Shown here in pieces: positions 1 to 11,641 of a DNA stretch of 64,000 nucleotides (positions within the stretch are counted from its first letter, which is position 1; each line of letters begins with the position of its first letter). This stretch comes from Corythucha ciliata. Its lineage: Eukaryota; Arthropoda; Insecta; Hemiptera; Tingidae. The notes beneath the pieces were generated by a model. It was not told where the DNA came from. It was given only the letters and a program-made list of their open reading frames with translations, and searched no databases. The DNA lies in assembly GCA_038030265.1 (NCBI GenBank), contig CM075938.1:5061009-5125008 (forward strand), read 5' to 3'. Made by a program: the position numbers and the translations under genes.

Positions 1-10
1 TTCATCACAG

Positions 11-2087
11 GGTCAACGTTTTCTCGGTGATTTATTATCCGACGGTAAAATCAAATCCTTGGAAACGGACATCATATTTGCGAGTCCCAGTGCATGGGCC
101 TGCCACTGTAGACGTATGGTCAATCCTGATAAGAAGTCTGGTTGCGGTTGGGCTTCAGTCAAGTACCAGGGGCAAAAGTTGGACTTTTTCAAAAATAAAT
201 ACTTTAAAGCTATACAAAAAGACAACGAACAAGCTGAGGAAGGTGAAGGCAAATCTAACTGTAAGTTTACGGCTTTTAAAAAAGTGAGTGAATAGAAAAA
301 ATAATCTAAAAACCGAGCTTTTAGCCGTCCAAGAAGACTCCGAACAAAAAGTGGTGGCGACCTCTGCCATGACGTCAGCATCCGCTGTCACAACAACAGC
401 GACAGCAGCGCCGCCGGCGGCGATAACAACGACGACAACGACTTCGTCATCAACTTCGACCAACCAGGAAGCTCAAGCTGGCCCTCCTGTACGACTCGTG
501 GTGAAACACGCCACTTTGGGGTTTAGATCTACCGTACAGTGAGTCGCGATTTTTGTTTTGATTCGACAGGCCTCTCCGTACATTAATTGGTTTGTCTTAG
601 CGATGGCAACACTTTAGTTGAGGCGATGCCTTTTTCGGCTCTGGGGAAAATTCAACCTTTTCTGGTGTCTATATCGAGCAATGCAGCTCTCGTTTTGGAT
701 TTTCATTGCCATTTGACCACTTCAGAAGTCGTCGGATATTTGGCTGGTCATTGGGATGTGAACGCTCACAGTTAGTAGTTTTTAATATTGTGCAGGTCAC
801 GAGGTGGATTTTAAAACTTTTTTGCATCGTCTTAGATTTGGCCATAACACACGCATTTCCGTGTCGAAGTCGTCTGAACGACCGTGAACTTGGACCTCTG
901 GTCGAGGAGGACATCTATCGGGGTATCGAAGCTCGACGCCTCTCCCTAGTTGGATGGTATCACTCGCATCCTACAGCGCCTGCCGCACCCTCTCTTCGTG
1001 ACATCGACGCACAATTAGACTACGAAATTAAAATGAAGGGAACGTCCGATGCGACTTACACTCCAGTCGTTGGTCTTATAAGCTGTTCGTATAATTAATT
1101 CTAGGTCTTCTGGCCAGACCTTCTTGTTTTAATGATTAATATGACGGAATTACTTTTGATATTTTGGTACAGCACCGTATCATCCGGACGCTGTGAGCTT
1201 GGAGTCGAGTTTACTGGCTTACTGGGTAGTTCCCCCTCCTGAAAACAAACCGCACGAGTACGGAAAACCCATGATAATGAATTACAGTATGATTCCCGAT
1301 CAGTTTTTGTCTCAGGATGCTTTGAATGAAATGGTGGGTAATGATTTTTTATTTGTTTATTTAAGTGAATCGGGATGAATGGCGTGATTTCTTTCTTCTT
1401 TTTTTTTTCAGAAAAAGTGCGCTGAGTTCTACAAAGGCGATCAAGATTTCATTAACTTCCAGGGTAAGTTCAAAGCCAACGTGTCTTATTTGGATAAGTT
1501 AAAGGCGTCCGTGACAGCCAAATTTCCCCGTGATCAAAGTGACGGTCTGCTGTGGAACTTACTGGCTCAACTGGTTTGCCCCGGTATAGTTCCTGACCCA
1601 GTTACACATTTTCCCTCTGTGTCAACTCCAACGATCACAATGTCAACCACTGCGTCGTCATCCATTTCGACTGTTCCTATGGTTTCCACGGCCTCTGTTT
1701 CCGTTTCCACACCTCACCAACTCACCACAGGGCTCCCTCTGTCCTCATCGACCTCCACAATTATGCCCATCACTGTGCCCAAAGCGGGCAGTTCATCATC
1801 TTCCTCGTCGTCATCCACGTCCACTCATCAACCTCCCCCCACCACCACCACCGGCCCCCTATCTGGGCGCTGAACTCGCTTCGGCACTTCTCGCCGCCGG
1901 TAAATTCCCACCGTCTCTCGTCGGTCTCTTCCCACCTTTTCCTCATCCCTTGAGTCTATCGACGGCGGCGGCTGCAGCTGCCGCTGCCGCCGCAGCCGTT
2001 TCGGCTGGAAGTAGTTCGCGTTCCTCCGGAAGTTCAACCTCCGGGGGACGGTACTCGGATCACCATAGCTCTGCCACGCAATCTTGA
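11..2087 (+). CDS. MPND: MPND-like JAMM/MPN domain protein (5' part missing, C-terminal frameshift)
   Basis: Exons 11-260, 325-538, 601-770, 836-1084, 1173-1333 and 1412 onward join in frame with GT-AG introns; the first exon opens right after an acceptor, so the 5' end lies outside the window. The first exon encodes a RAMA-type domain (SPSAWA, NPDKKSGCGWASVKY). A serine/threonine/alanine linker follows, then an MPN domain. The full JAMM signature is visible: Glu in SEVVGYLAG, HSHP, seven residues, then SLRD, so zinc binding and isopeptidase chemistry look intact. MPND and MYSM1 relatives act on chromatin/ubiquitin; the substrate here is unknown. The donor at 1085 (GTTCGT) is weak but is the only one that keeps phase. 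The frame stops at 1871-1873, but another frame from 1860 reads on to a TGA at 2085-2087 with plausible protein (AELASALLAAGKFPPSLVG, poly-Ala). A one-base difference in the C run at 1855-1859 explains this. Confidence 0.88.
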
Positions 2088-3073
2088 GGCGTCGCCTCGT
2101 TAGCCAGAAAGCGAGGACGGCAGTGAGGCGAAGCTGAGTGATTGCAACACTTTCTTTATTCTAGTCATTAGTTACGTTCTTATTTTATTAAAAAGACGAG
2201 TTTGTTGATCCTTGATCGAGGCAAACGACAGTTGTTTTTTTAATTATTGATTTTGACCGACTGCGCTCGGTGCCAAAAATCCATAAACAAAAATTTCACT
2301 GCTAAGCCGGATTTTATTCTTACTAAAGTAAAATTTTATACACATCATTAATTAATAAAATGATTCCTTTTTTTAAAAAGCTGCATAACTGAACTGAACT
2401 GAACGCGGGAATGTTCCTCTAATGAAAATAATGAATTCCAGCCAGTCCTCGGGGTTTTATAACACTTCTTGACTGTCACCAAGCTAATACGACAGGAATT
2501 ATAGAAATCTGCTTCAGATTTATTTTAGTAGTTATGAAGAAGTAAAAAAAAATCGGTAAGGCTGGCCGTCCAATAGTCGCGATTTCGCGCGAAGAGGCGA
2601 AAAAGATAAGGCACGAGCAATTCGCCTTGTTTTAAATTTTTAATAAACACGCTGATTCAAATAGCTCCTCGTCCACTGGAAGCGCCAAAAGCGTTTAGTT
2701 CCCAGTGGACGGGGAGCTTAGCAAATCACGCGTGTTTGAAACAAGGCGAAGTGTTCGCGCCAAACCGCGCCTTTTCGTCTTCGAGCGAAAATCGCGCACA
2801 CTGGACGGTCAGGCTTAAGCTTGGTTCTTTCTTTTTATTTCATCTGCCAACCAATTCCCTCACAAGGAACGTCTTTTTTAGTTGTTCTTTTAGCTTCGAG
2901 ATGAAAATAATAATAAAACATAAAAGATTTGTACATTACGCGACAAAGTTTGTGAGACGCTCACCGCGCGTGCGCAGTATTTTTTCACAACAATCCAGTC
3001 AACCTGGAATGAAATATACCGAATGAATAAAGTGCGGCAAAGGAACTTTAATTGCGTCAACTCACCATGTGCT
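2088..3073. other. Convergent intergenic region
   Basis: The 3' ends of MPND and SNW1 face each other across this AT-rich stretch. It holds the short inverted-repeat element at 2558-2817, annotated separately. I see no coding exon. Confidence 0.6.
2558..2817. mobile_element. MITE-like inverted-repeat element
   Basis: The ends are imperfect inverted repeats: AAGGCTGGCCGTCCA at the left, TGGACGGTCAGGCTTA at the right, extended inward by matching CG-rich arms (GTCGCGATTTCGCGCGAAGA against TCTTCGAGCGAAAATCGCGC). The centre is itself palindromic (CTCGTCCACTGG against CCAGTGGACGGGGAG). TA flanks both ends, suggesting a TA target. It is non-coding, about 260 bp. Confidence 0.65.
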
Positions 3074-4970
3074 CTAATCTTTCCTCCTGCGCTTGTCGTG
3101 CGAACGCCCCTCGCTTTCCTTTTGCGACGGCTGAGAACGTTTCGACGGTCCCTGAGCACCTCCTCGTTTAGCTTGTGTCAAGAACTGATCCAAACCGAAA
3201 GGATCCTCTTCCTCTTTTTCAAACTGCACCGGCCCTGCCGAGCGTCCCGCACTTCGATCCGTACCGCTGAACTCTTTGTCCGGAACAAACCGACTCGTTT
3301 TGATAATTTTATCCAAATCGTCACCGTATACTTCTTTGTCCACGTTCTTTCCAGGACGATACAAATGTGTAGCAAGTGAGTTCGCGTCGCGCCACGGTTT
3401 ATCGTAAACATTGTACGCCTCGTCGTCACCGAAACCGGTGTCCATACCCTTGGTCGTGTTGAACAGACGTTGGTCGAACGCCGCCTCACCGGTCAAATTT
3501 TGCGACCTCGCCGGCATGCCCAGGGCAATCTGTTCGCTAATGTCACGCTCGCGTTCCCTCTCGAGTTTTGACCTTTTTTCAGGCGCCGCTCTAGCCAAGT
3601 TTCTTTCCCTGGCTCGATCCTTGTGCCTCTCAAATCTCAGTTGGTCCCTTTCTCGAACTTCGTCATCCTTTTCATGGGCTATCGTACGAATTCCAGCACG
3701 CTCTTCTCGGGCCTTCTGGGCCAGCTGTCGTAGATTTTCTTCCTTCTTTTCTTTCTCTTTTTGCGCGAGTTTCTTTTCAAGCTGTGCTCGCATTTCAACG
3801 GCCTCTCTCGCTTTCCTATCGGCTATATACAAAGCTTCCGCCAATTTTGCGAAATTTTCGTTTATGTGCACCTGCTGAAGACCTCGACCGTCAGCAGCCA
3901 GCCTCTTGTCTAGAGGTATTGTGTAACCCTGAAAAAAAAAAAAAAAAATACGATTATTAAAAACACCACTTGACGACATCAAATATCGGTTACCTTGGCG
4001 TTTTTCCAATTTGAAATACACGGAGGAATTTTCCATTCCTTTTGTTCTTTAACCGTAACCTAGAAGAATAAACGAAAAATTAATCCGACAGCACGTACCA
4101 TTCTTAAGTAAAATAGAAAATATCTCTCTCTTTATGGAATAACGCACTTTTCTGGTCGGAGAATGTAATACAGGAGCAGGTGGTGAGGGAGGGCCTCTTG
4201 GGATCTTTTTATTTATTCTAAAAGGCAAAAAAACGTAAAAATTATGTTTAGGCTTATAAAAAATGAATAAATTAATTTACTTGAATTTTGGAGGCTCCAA
4301 CGGATCTTTTTGAGCTTCGACCATACGAATGACTCGTTGTTTCGCCCCTGAATTAAACGAGGAACCCTGCTGTGCGGGCGTGTAGCGAATAAACTGAGCA
4401 GGAGCGGTTTTCTCCGCACACCTCACAGGCATGGCTGACGCGATCTTGCTATTCGTCAGTTTTTCCAAAGCCTGACGGGTTCGATCAGTTGTCTCTTGAA
4501 TGATGTCGTCGTCGGGGCGTTCTAAAGTGGGGTCCCCTTCGGCTTTGATTTCGGACGGTAAAAGATCGGTGAGTTTTGAATAGATGATCTGCCGAACGAT
4601 TTTTTTTTTATCAGAAACAAATTTATTGTTTTAAAAACGAATAATTTTACATACTTTGTCTTTGGAGTGCCCCTGACGAGCGATAACGTCGTATTTGATT
4701 TTACCCTGAGCGTCTAATTGAACTGCGAGAGCGTTCGACGTGTTCTCTTTTTTGTCATGGCCCATGTTGAGTGGATACTGGGCGACGGCAATTTCAGGGA
4801 AAGCACCGCCGTCGCCGTAGTCTTCCAAAGTTCTCGGAACCCATCCTCGGCGTTGACCGTACGGAGGGGCCGAAGGACTGGTCGATACGAGGGCCGTTGA
4901 AGGCGGTGCCCAAGATGTTCGCGTCTCGTTCTCTCGGTCCCATACGGGCTGCGATGGTGCCGGCAGAAGA
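3074..4970 (-). CDS. SNW1: SNW domain protein 1 (SKIP/Bx42), first exon not seen
   Basis: Exons on the minus strand are 4970-4655, 4588-4281, 4217-4148, 4059-3994 and 3928-3074 (TAG at 3076-3074); all junctions keep frame. The product follows SNW1 along its length: GWVPRTLEDYGDGGAFPE near the N-terminus, SGAKQRVIRMVEAQKDP, the name-giving SNWKNAK and GYTIPLDKRLAADGRGLQ block, a charged Lys/Glu helix region, RDISEQIALG, and the C-terminal QFEKEEEDPFGLDQFL with a basic tail. About 538 codons are present against roughly 536 residues in human SNW1, so only a very short first exon is missing. The first exon found begins in phase 2 after an acceptor at 4971-4973; its start codon must lie to the right, where LINE debris begins near 5.2 kb. 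SNW1 is a nuclear spliceosome component and transcription cofactor. Confidence 0.93.
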
Positions 4971-5234
4971 CTGCAATGAGAAAAGGATACTTTATGAGAT
5001 TTCCACTAGTGAGTAGGCTATTCTTTATCGGAGACAATTGTATATGATCGAGAATTGGGATGCACCGAACAATTAGCCATAACTTCAGATAAGGAATTCA
5101 CCATATTTAATAGGAAAAGAAACATAAATATACGAGAATCTTCATGATTCGAAGCAAGGGAGTAGTAGATTGCCCTCACAAAGAGGCTATGACATAGCCG
5201 TAGGTGAGAGGTGAGAGCAGCGCATACTCATGTA

Positions 5235-5935
5235 CTTCATGAATTGCTCAGATTCTCAGACATCGCGGAACCGGAGCTAGGTTGAACGCGCAAACGGTAA
5301 AACTGGCGAAGAATTTCGCTTCTTAAATGGAGAAAAAGAGCCAATACGCAATACGTTGAGGTTATTCCCTGTAGCCATCCTGGAAATGTCCTCCGTTTGA
5401 AGCACATCACTTCCAACCCACACAGCACGTGCTCTGCCGTTTCCACGGCCAAGTCTCTGCAAATGTCCCGTTAGCAGTCCCTCCAAGATCCTAAGGTCTG
5501 TCCGACTCAGAGAGATCAGGCCCTTCTCCGATCGTCCCTTTGGAGTGACAAAGAGCTTGGCCTGCCTGAGACTTGGTTGTCTAACCCAGTGTTCACGATG
5601 CCTCTCGTCCAACCACGCCTGCACCTACCTCTTCATGACCCCGAGGCATGGCTCCGGGCGAGTTCATCAGCCATCTCATTCCCCTCAAACCCCCTTGTGA
5701 CCCGGCACCCACGTCAAAGTAGGCTGTTTACCCTTGTCACATGCCTGAGGGCTTCAAGACAGCCCCAAACTAGTTTCGAATTCACGACACTTGAGCCAAG
5801 GGCTTTAAGAGCCGTCTGGCTGTCAGACAGGATAAAGATCTTCGCTTTCCAAAGACCCCTCTTACTAATCTTACGTGCCCAAATCTCTCTAAATCGCGGA
5901 AATTCAAGTGCTGGACCAGAAGTTTTCAATATCGC
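5235..5935 (-). pseudogene. Non-LTR retrotransposon RNase H / C-terminal fragment
   Basis: Two minus-strand open stretches in different frames (5929-5714 and 5624-5277) read as one decayed domain. The first has the RNase H block IFILSDSQTALKALGSS with its catalytic Asp. The second has WLDERHREHW and SRTDLRILEGLLTGH, the segment that follows RNase H in I/Jockey-type LINEs. At least one frameshift separates them, and no reverse transcriptase or poly(A) tail is visible. It lies just upstream of SNW1. Confidence 0.7.
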
Positions 5936-6057
5936 TGATATTTTATTGCTTCAGATGTTCCAAATTTGACAGCTATTCGTCGGGCTTTGGGAGTCGTTGG
6001 GACTGACTTTCCGCAGGAGAATGGGAGGGGGCGTCCGAGCTGACCGTAACAACGCTC

Positions 6058-6139
6058 CGAAGCTTGTAATTTCGAGGAAATTAAGCCCCGAAACTTGCAA
6101 TTTCGAGGATATTCAGCCCCGAGACTAGCAATTCCGCAA
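6058..6139. repeat. Short tandem repeat, about 31 bp, three units
   Basis: Three imperfect units share GARACTWGCAATTTCGAG and AGCCCCGA. A lone related unit (AAACTTGTAATTTCACTGA) occurs near 6977. Confidence 0.55.
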
Positions 6140-6223
6140 TGACTGACTACTCTGTTTTCATTTAATAGCCCGTGCAATCACGTCGCAAAGTAAAAATTAT
6201 GACTTCACAGACTGTTTAGCCTT

Positions 6224-6945
6224 AATAGTCCGGGAGCCCACCGTATGAAAAATCCGGGTCATTTGATCGTGTCTGGCACTTGCGCAGGACGTTTTCTATG
6301 GTCTAGGAGATGACACTTCTGAGATCGCCAGAAATTTGAACCAATAAATAATGAACCAAATCAAATAGTCATTTGATCGTGTCTAATAATAGTCCGGGAG
6401 CCCACCGCATGAAAAATCCGAGTCATTTGATCGTGTCTGGCACCTGCGCAGTACGTTTTTTATAGTCTAGTGGATGACACTTATGAGCTCGCCAGACATT
6501 TTCCATGGAACAGGGGCTCACAACAGAGCTAGCTGTTGGCCAACACACCTTTGGGCTGCTTGAAAACGGCTAGCAAGTGTAAAAATTTGCTCTTCACAAA
6601 CAATAAACTTGAAAATTACCACCGCCATCCAATTTCGACTGAAACCCCGGCTACTAGTGAGCCTCGAAATTTCGCATTTTCTAAAGCTCGCTGTCGGCGT
6701 TATCCAAGGTCAAATTGGATGGCGTTGTTGATTTTGTAACGTATTGGACGTGGGAAACGACTTTTTTACTCCCGCCAATCGTTTTCAAATCACCCAAAGT
6801 TGTTGTGTTTGTCAACAGCAAGCTCTGCTGTGAGCCCCTGTCCCACGGAAAATTTCTGGCAATCTCAAAAGTGTCATCTCCTAGACCATAGAAAACGTCC
6901 TGCGCAGGTGCCAGACACGATCAAATGACCCGGATTTTCATAAAT
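6224..6945. mobile_element. Inverted-repeat DNA transposon remnant (AGTCCGGGAGCCCACCG family)
   Basis: A block beginning AGTCCGGGAGCCCACCG and running through TCATTTGATCGTGTCTGGCA occurs at 6226-6352 (partial) and 6391-6515. It returns inverted at about 6820-6945, with arms matching over more than 100 bp. The arms enclose about 300 bp with no coding capacity. The right arm lacks the outermost bases. A further inverted-orientation copy lies near 41.8-41.96 kb, so this is a dispersed family. Confidence 0.7.
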
Positions 6946-8297
6946 CATTGCAGTTTTGAGACAATTTTCCGCCCTGAAACTTGTAATTTCACTGACAGGA
7001 CATTCAGACGTTTTACACATACAACCAACAATCTCCTAATAAGGTGCTACACAACCAGGGGGATGATTCTGTAACTTGCAAAATTTACGAGTAGTAAAAT
7101 GGAAGATGGGCGAGGGGAGGTACCTCGTTGCCATCGTTTTTACGATACCTAATGAATTTAACTGTGGAATTTTCACGCAAAAATAATAAATTATTGACAA
7201 ATGCGTGGAAAACCCGAGGCAACGGGGTACATTCTCTCCCCCTCCTTCCCAGTTACGACACGTAAATTTTGCGAGTAGACAAAATATCAATTATTCGACT
7301 TCGACAAACAACTACAACTGGCCTGACAAGTCAATTATAATTGGTAGTGGTGAGGGGTCAATTTCGGATTCTTTGAAAAATCCCCAGTAAAACTATCAAA
7401 ACCCACTTCAGACCGCCAGTTATATCGAGTTGTTTCTGCTCGAGCACGTTTTTATAGCCAAGCCGATCAGGTTCTGAGGGCTAGATTTCAGTTTTCTGCT
7501 TGAATAATCGGTCTGGGGGACGGAATAGTCAGTTTCTATGCGACTAGAGAAGTTCCTGGGCAAGAATCAAACAGATTCCGCTTCAAAATGGTAATTTTTG
7601 CCGGGGAAAGTCAGTTTCGGTGTCCTACAGGCGCGCACCTAATCGCCCCCCCCCCTCCGCTGAGAACTGGGGGCTTACAAGAAAGCAATGTTCTATTTCA
7701 TTCATTTTCTTCAAACACATGAATGAAAAAGAAACATTGCCACGAAAAACATAATACCTATTGCTTTTTTGTTAGAGAATAGGCCCCCTGGATACGCGCC
7801 TGGAGGACACCCAACCAGCTGTAGCTTCTCATTACGGTCGTTAATGCATCCTAAGATACTTGTGGATCGAAACGAGTTAATGTTTCTAGTGGAAGACGCG
7901 GTGTCTCTCGGGCGCGACTGGCTGGCCAGTTACGAAAGCAAGATCGTAAGGTTGTGCGGAATTTCCTGAATATTTAAATGAGCCCTAGAAGTCTAGGATT
8001 GGTGCAGAAATACGGCGGTAATATCCGTAACGCGGAGTAGGCGAGGTATGATTGGAGGGGGGTCGAGGAAACACATGTACAACTCCCCATAAATTGCAAT
8101 AACTCTTCTTCCACCGGCACAATCGGTTACGCTTATGGTGACGTCACATAACCGTAAGCGTTAAGCGTCAGACGGTTATGCAATAACTCCCTAATGATTT
8201 TGAGGAGGAAACGGCGTACATTGATCAATTGAGCATTCTCCACGGGACTCATACTGCCCGAATTGAAATACTCATGGAGTAAATGACCCTAAAAATT
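6946..8297. other. No gene recognised
   Basis: Ordinary AT-rich sequence with C-rich patches (7648-7660) and a few small open frames without recognisable domains. A short GGTTACGCTTATG...CATAACCGTAAGCG inverted segment lies near 8125-8160. Confidence 0.4.
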
Positions 8298-9960
8298 TCT
8301 GTTAAGGGCGATTTTTGGACTTAACCCTCAAATTAGCGCTTTTCTCAATTTTGGCCGCGTGTATAGTTCTTCTCTATTTCAGCCGTGGATTAGCGGTTTT
8401 GCCCCACCCTCTCCCATAGCTATGAATTTGCGCATTTTTTAAACTTTATAGCAGCAAAGTAGCGTTTTGATCCCGTGAGCGATGTTTCTTAATTTTCCAC
8501 GAGTTTTGGCGTTTTCCTCAATTTTTGCTGCAAATTAGCGATTTTTCAATTTTTTTTTGTAGCAGGGGATTAGCATCTTTTCCAAGTTTTAGCTGAAAAT
8601 TAGCGTTTTTATTAAGTGTTTTCCTCGATACTAGCCGCAAAATAAGGGGGGGGGGGGGGCTTTTCAAGAATTAGAATTTTTTGGTTCACCATACGCAATG
8701 CATGAGCGATTTTTCTCAGTTTTACTTGCGAATTAGTGGTTTTTTCACCCATTGCCATAAACTGGCACTTTTTCTCCATTTCAGCCCCAAAAGTTACCTT
8801 CAGAAGCAGCGAATTGGCGTACATTCAGTTTTTGACGCAAATTAAAATTGTTCTCAATTTTAGCCACGAATTAGCGCTTTTTCTTAATTTTAGTAGCGTT
8901 TCAACCAAGTGAATTGGAGAATTTTCTCAATGTCAGTCACAAATTGGCGTTTGGCGCAATTTTAGCTGTAAATTCCCATTCCGCGAATTAGCGTCTATCC
9001 CATTTTGACTTATTATTTCTCAATAATAAGACTTTGTAATCGTATTGCAAAAAAAAATTTTTGACCCCCCCCCCTAAAAATTTGTAGTTTTACGTTTCAA
9101 AGTGCGTAGAATCCAAGTCTGAAATAAAAAAAAAAATTCCGTCCGCCGTCCGGGCCATATCTTGCCTAGGATTGCTAGAAAAAACTCGTTCTTTCGCACA
9201 TAAACTCCATTTGGGGTCTAATTGGTCCTAACATCTGATCAGTTTGATCAAATAACTCCCTGGGGTTTTATGGGCCAAAAGCGGGTCCAAAACGGGGATT
9301 TTCAAACGATCATAGGGGTGTGGGGTGTCGATTTTCATGTAATTTCAAGCCGGATTTGACTACATCGATGAATAATAAACCCATAAACAGTCAAAATAAT
9401 AAGGCATTGTTCGATAATTCGCAGCGTTTTTTATACGGGAAAGGGTGATTTTCGCAATTTCAGAAGTGAATTTGCCATTTTTGAACAATTTTAACCTGAA
9501 AGAGTATTTTTTTTTTTTTTTTTTGTCGACAGAGTATAGCGTGTTTTTTCTATGTTAACCGCTGAGTTGGCCCAAAAGCAACACTTTTGCGTTGATTTCC
9601 ACAATTTATTCGTAGAATAAATCCCATGCACAGCGAATCGGCGATTTTTTCCAAATTTTAATCTGTAATTTGCATCGCGAGACCACGAATTAGCACTTTT
9701 TCGCAGTTATAGCCCCTTTCGATTTTTTTTTCAATTTTTTAGTCGCGTCAACAAGTTGCAAATTGCCGATCAGCACTTTACTGGACTTATGGATCAAAAG
9801 AAACTCGTATATTTTGTGGAACGGTGTATTTTTTCGTTTTAGCCGCGAATTTTCCTCAAGAGAGCGAGGATTTTCTCAATTTGAGCCACCAGAATAGCGG
9901 TTTCGGGGGGCTCAAAAAACTATTCATACTTCTTTGAGTATAAAATTTTTATCATGGGAC
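8298..9960 (-). repeat. Degenerate AATTCGCGGCTAAAATTGAG minisatellite, T-rich strand up
   Basis: Units of about 27-30 bp read TTCTCAATTTTAGCCGCGAATT followed by AGCGYTTTT with heavy substitution. Longer landmarks (GTTAAGGGCRATTTTTGGACT, CCCACCCTCTC, ATCCCGTGAGCG) appear again in the same order at 11844-12030. ACACTTTTGCGTTGATTTCC near 9580 recurs near 13432. The block is therefore a second, decayed copy of the interior of the hAT-like element at 11731-14635. Confidence 0.75.
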
Positions 9961-9976
9961 GAGCCATAAATTAACT

Positions 9977-10470
9977 ACATGTTTGGAACGAGCCAAACTA
10001 ACCCTTTATGGAACGAGCCATAAATTAACTACGAGTTTGGAACGAGCCAAAATAACCCTTTATGGAACGAGCCATAAATTAACTACGTGTTTGGAACGAG
10101 CCAAACTAACCACTTATGGAACGAGCCATAAATTAACTACGTGTTTGGAACGAGCCAAACTAACCACTTATGGAACGAGCCATAAATTAACTACGTGTTT
10201 GGAACGAGCCAAACTAACCACTTATGGAACGAGCCATAAATTAACTACGTATTTGGAACAAGCCAAACTAACCACTTATGGAACGAGTCATAAATTAACC
10301 ACATTTGGAACGAGCCAAATTGACCCTATACGGAACGAGCCATAAATTAACCATATTTGGAACGAGCCAAATTAACCCTTTAAAGACTAAAAATGGTCAC
10401 ATATTATAACGCTACATTACAATAATTTGGAACGAGCCAAATTAACCATCGCAGTTTGGATTGACCCAAA
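9977..10470. repeat. 54-bp tandem repeat of GGAACGAGCCA half-units
   Basis: About eight units, each made of two related halves (GGAACGAGCCATAAATTAAC and GGAACGAGCCAAACTAACC), decaying into single halves at the right. Because 54 is divisible by three, the array stays open for 120 codons, but the frame is only an 18-residue repeat and is not taken as a gene. Confidence 0.85.
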
Positions 10471-10566
10471 CAAACTAATTTTATCTAGGTTATTATTTAT
10501 TCATCGCAGAGTTTGGAACTCGCGGCATCCCCCACACACGTATAGTTCAATTCTTCAGTTAACACT

Positions 10567-11007
10567 TAAGCCCGCCACTCACGTGCAGTTTTAACTGAAT
10601 AGTTCAAACTGACAGTCTAAACTGCACGTGGGTGGGCATTTCGTCTCAGTTAAGGTGAACTGCACAGTTAAGCTGTACAGTTCTCAGTTCAATTGCTAAT
10701 ATCCGAAGATTGATTCCGCCGTTTCAACCATTCCTTGCACCACTGCCTGCGTCTTTAAGTTGGTTACTTTCCTGATGAATAACTGCACAAATTATACCGA
10801 GAACGGCAAACTGAAGAATTGAACTGCACGTGTGTGGGGGGCTGAACTGAACAGTCCAAACTGACAGTTTAAACTGTGCAGATTGAACTGACAGTTTACC
10901 TGAGAACTGTACAGTTCACCTTAACTGAGACGAAATGCCCACTCACGTGCAGTTTAGACTGTCAGTTTGAACTGTTCAGTTAAAACTGCACGTGAGTGGC
11001 GGGCTAA
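10567..11007. mobile_element. Foldback/MITE element with about 110-bp terminal inverted repeats
   Basis: The left arm starts AGCCCGCCACTCACGTGCAG and the right arm ends with its complement (CTGCACGTGAGTGGCGGGCT). The match continues over about 110 bp, including GCATTTCGTCTCAGTTAAGG. The arms are full of CAGTTTRAACTG palindromes. The target duplication is ambiguous (TTAA-like on the left, TAAA on the right). There is no coding capacity. Confidence 0.8.
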
Positions 11008-11146
11008 AGGCTTTTGACATATCGAAGAAAGAAGCACAAGGACTCTTCTTATCCTCCAGAAGTGTCAAAGCCTAAGAAACCATCTTAACGACGCCATCCA
11101 CCGATCCACGACCCGAGCGAAATCCATATTGAAATTCGGAGAGTAA

Positions 11147-11296
11147 AGCTCGGTGCACACGATGCATTTTTCGAAGCTTGTATACATGCATGGTGAAAAA
11201 AAAAAACAACATATGATCCCCGGTATAGTGACTGGTTGTTTTTTTAGAACAGGCAGGCCATCATGCTTCAAAAAATGCATCGTGTGCACCGAGCTT
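11147..11296. mobile_element. Short MITE, copy 1 (AGCTCGGTGCACACGATGCA termini)
   Basis: The terminal inverted repeat is AGCTCGGTGCACACGATGCA at the left and its near-perfect complement at the right. The about 150-bp interior shares AGAACAGGCAGGCCATCATG with copy 2 at 11501. Flanking TA/TTA suggests a mariner-like TA target. Confidence 0.8.
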
Positions 11297-11500
11297 AAGT
11301 CGGACGTGTCAAGGTGCCTCACCAGTTGTTCATTCAAAATTACCTCCAAAGCCTTCAAATACTGTGACCAAACGTGAAACTTTTGTCAAGGGCACGTTCA
11401 GCACAGGCGTAGCAAGGGGCGTGCGGCGTGTGCCGTCCGGCATCACCCTGGGGCATCAAACCCGCTGTTATGTTATGCGATCACCGCTACCTAGGAATAG

Positions 11501-11641
11501 AGCTCGGTGCACACGATGCATTTTTCGAAGCATGTTTACTTGCATGGTGAAAAAAAACATATGATCCACAGCAGTGACCGGATGTTTTTTAGAACAGGCA
11601 GGCCATCATGCTTCAAAAAATGCATCGTGTGCGCCGAGCTT
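11501..11641. mobile_element. Short MITE, copy 2 (AGCTCGGTGCACACGATGCA termini)
   Basis: Same termini and interior as copy 1, only about 205 bp away, with small deletions in the A-run and one change in the right terminus (GCGCCGAGCT). Two close copies of one small family. Confidence 0.8.

Noticed and set aside
1828..2037. Minus-strand open frame over the MPND end
   Set aside because: Shadow of the low-complexity MPND C-terminal region.
3411..3878. 155-codon + strand open frame over SNW1
   Set aside because: Antisense shadow of the Lys/Glu-rich SNW1 exon.
8298..9960. Regular spacing suggesting a CRISPR array
   Set aside because: Units are degenerate tandem minisatellite without unique spacers, in a eukaryotic genome.
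9983..10345. 120-codon open frame with an 18-residue repeat
   Set aside because: It is the translation of a 54-bp non-coding tandem array; no start context, signal or domain.
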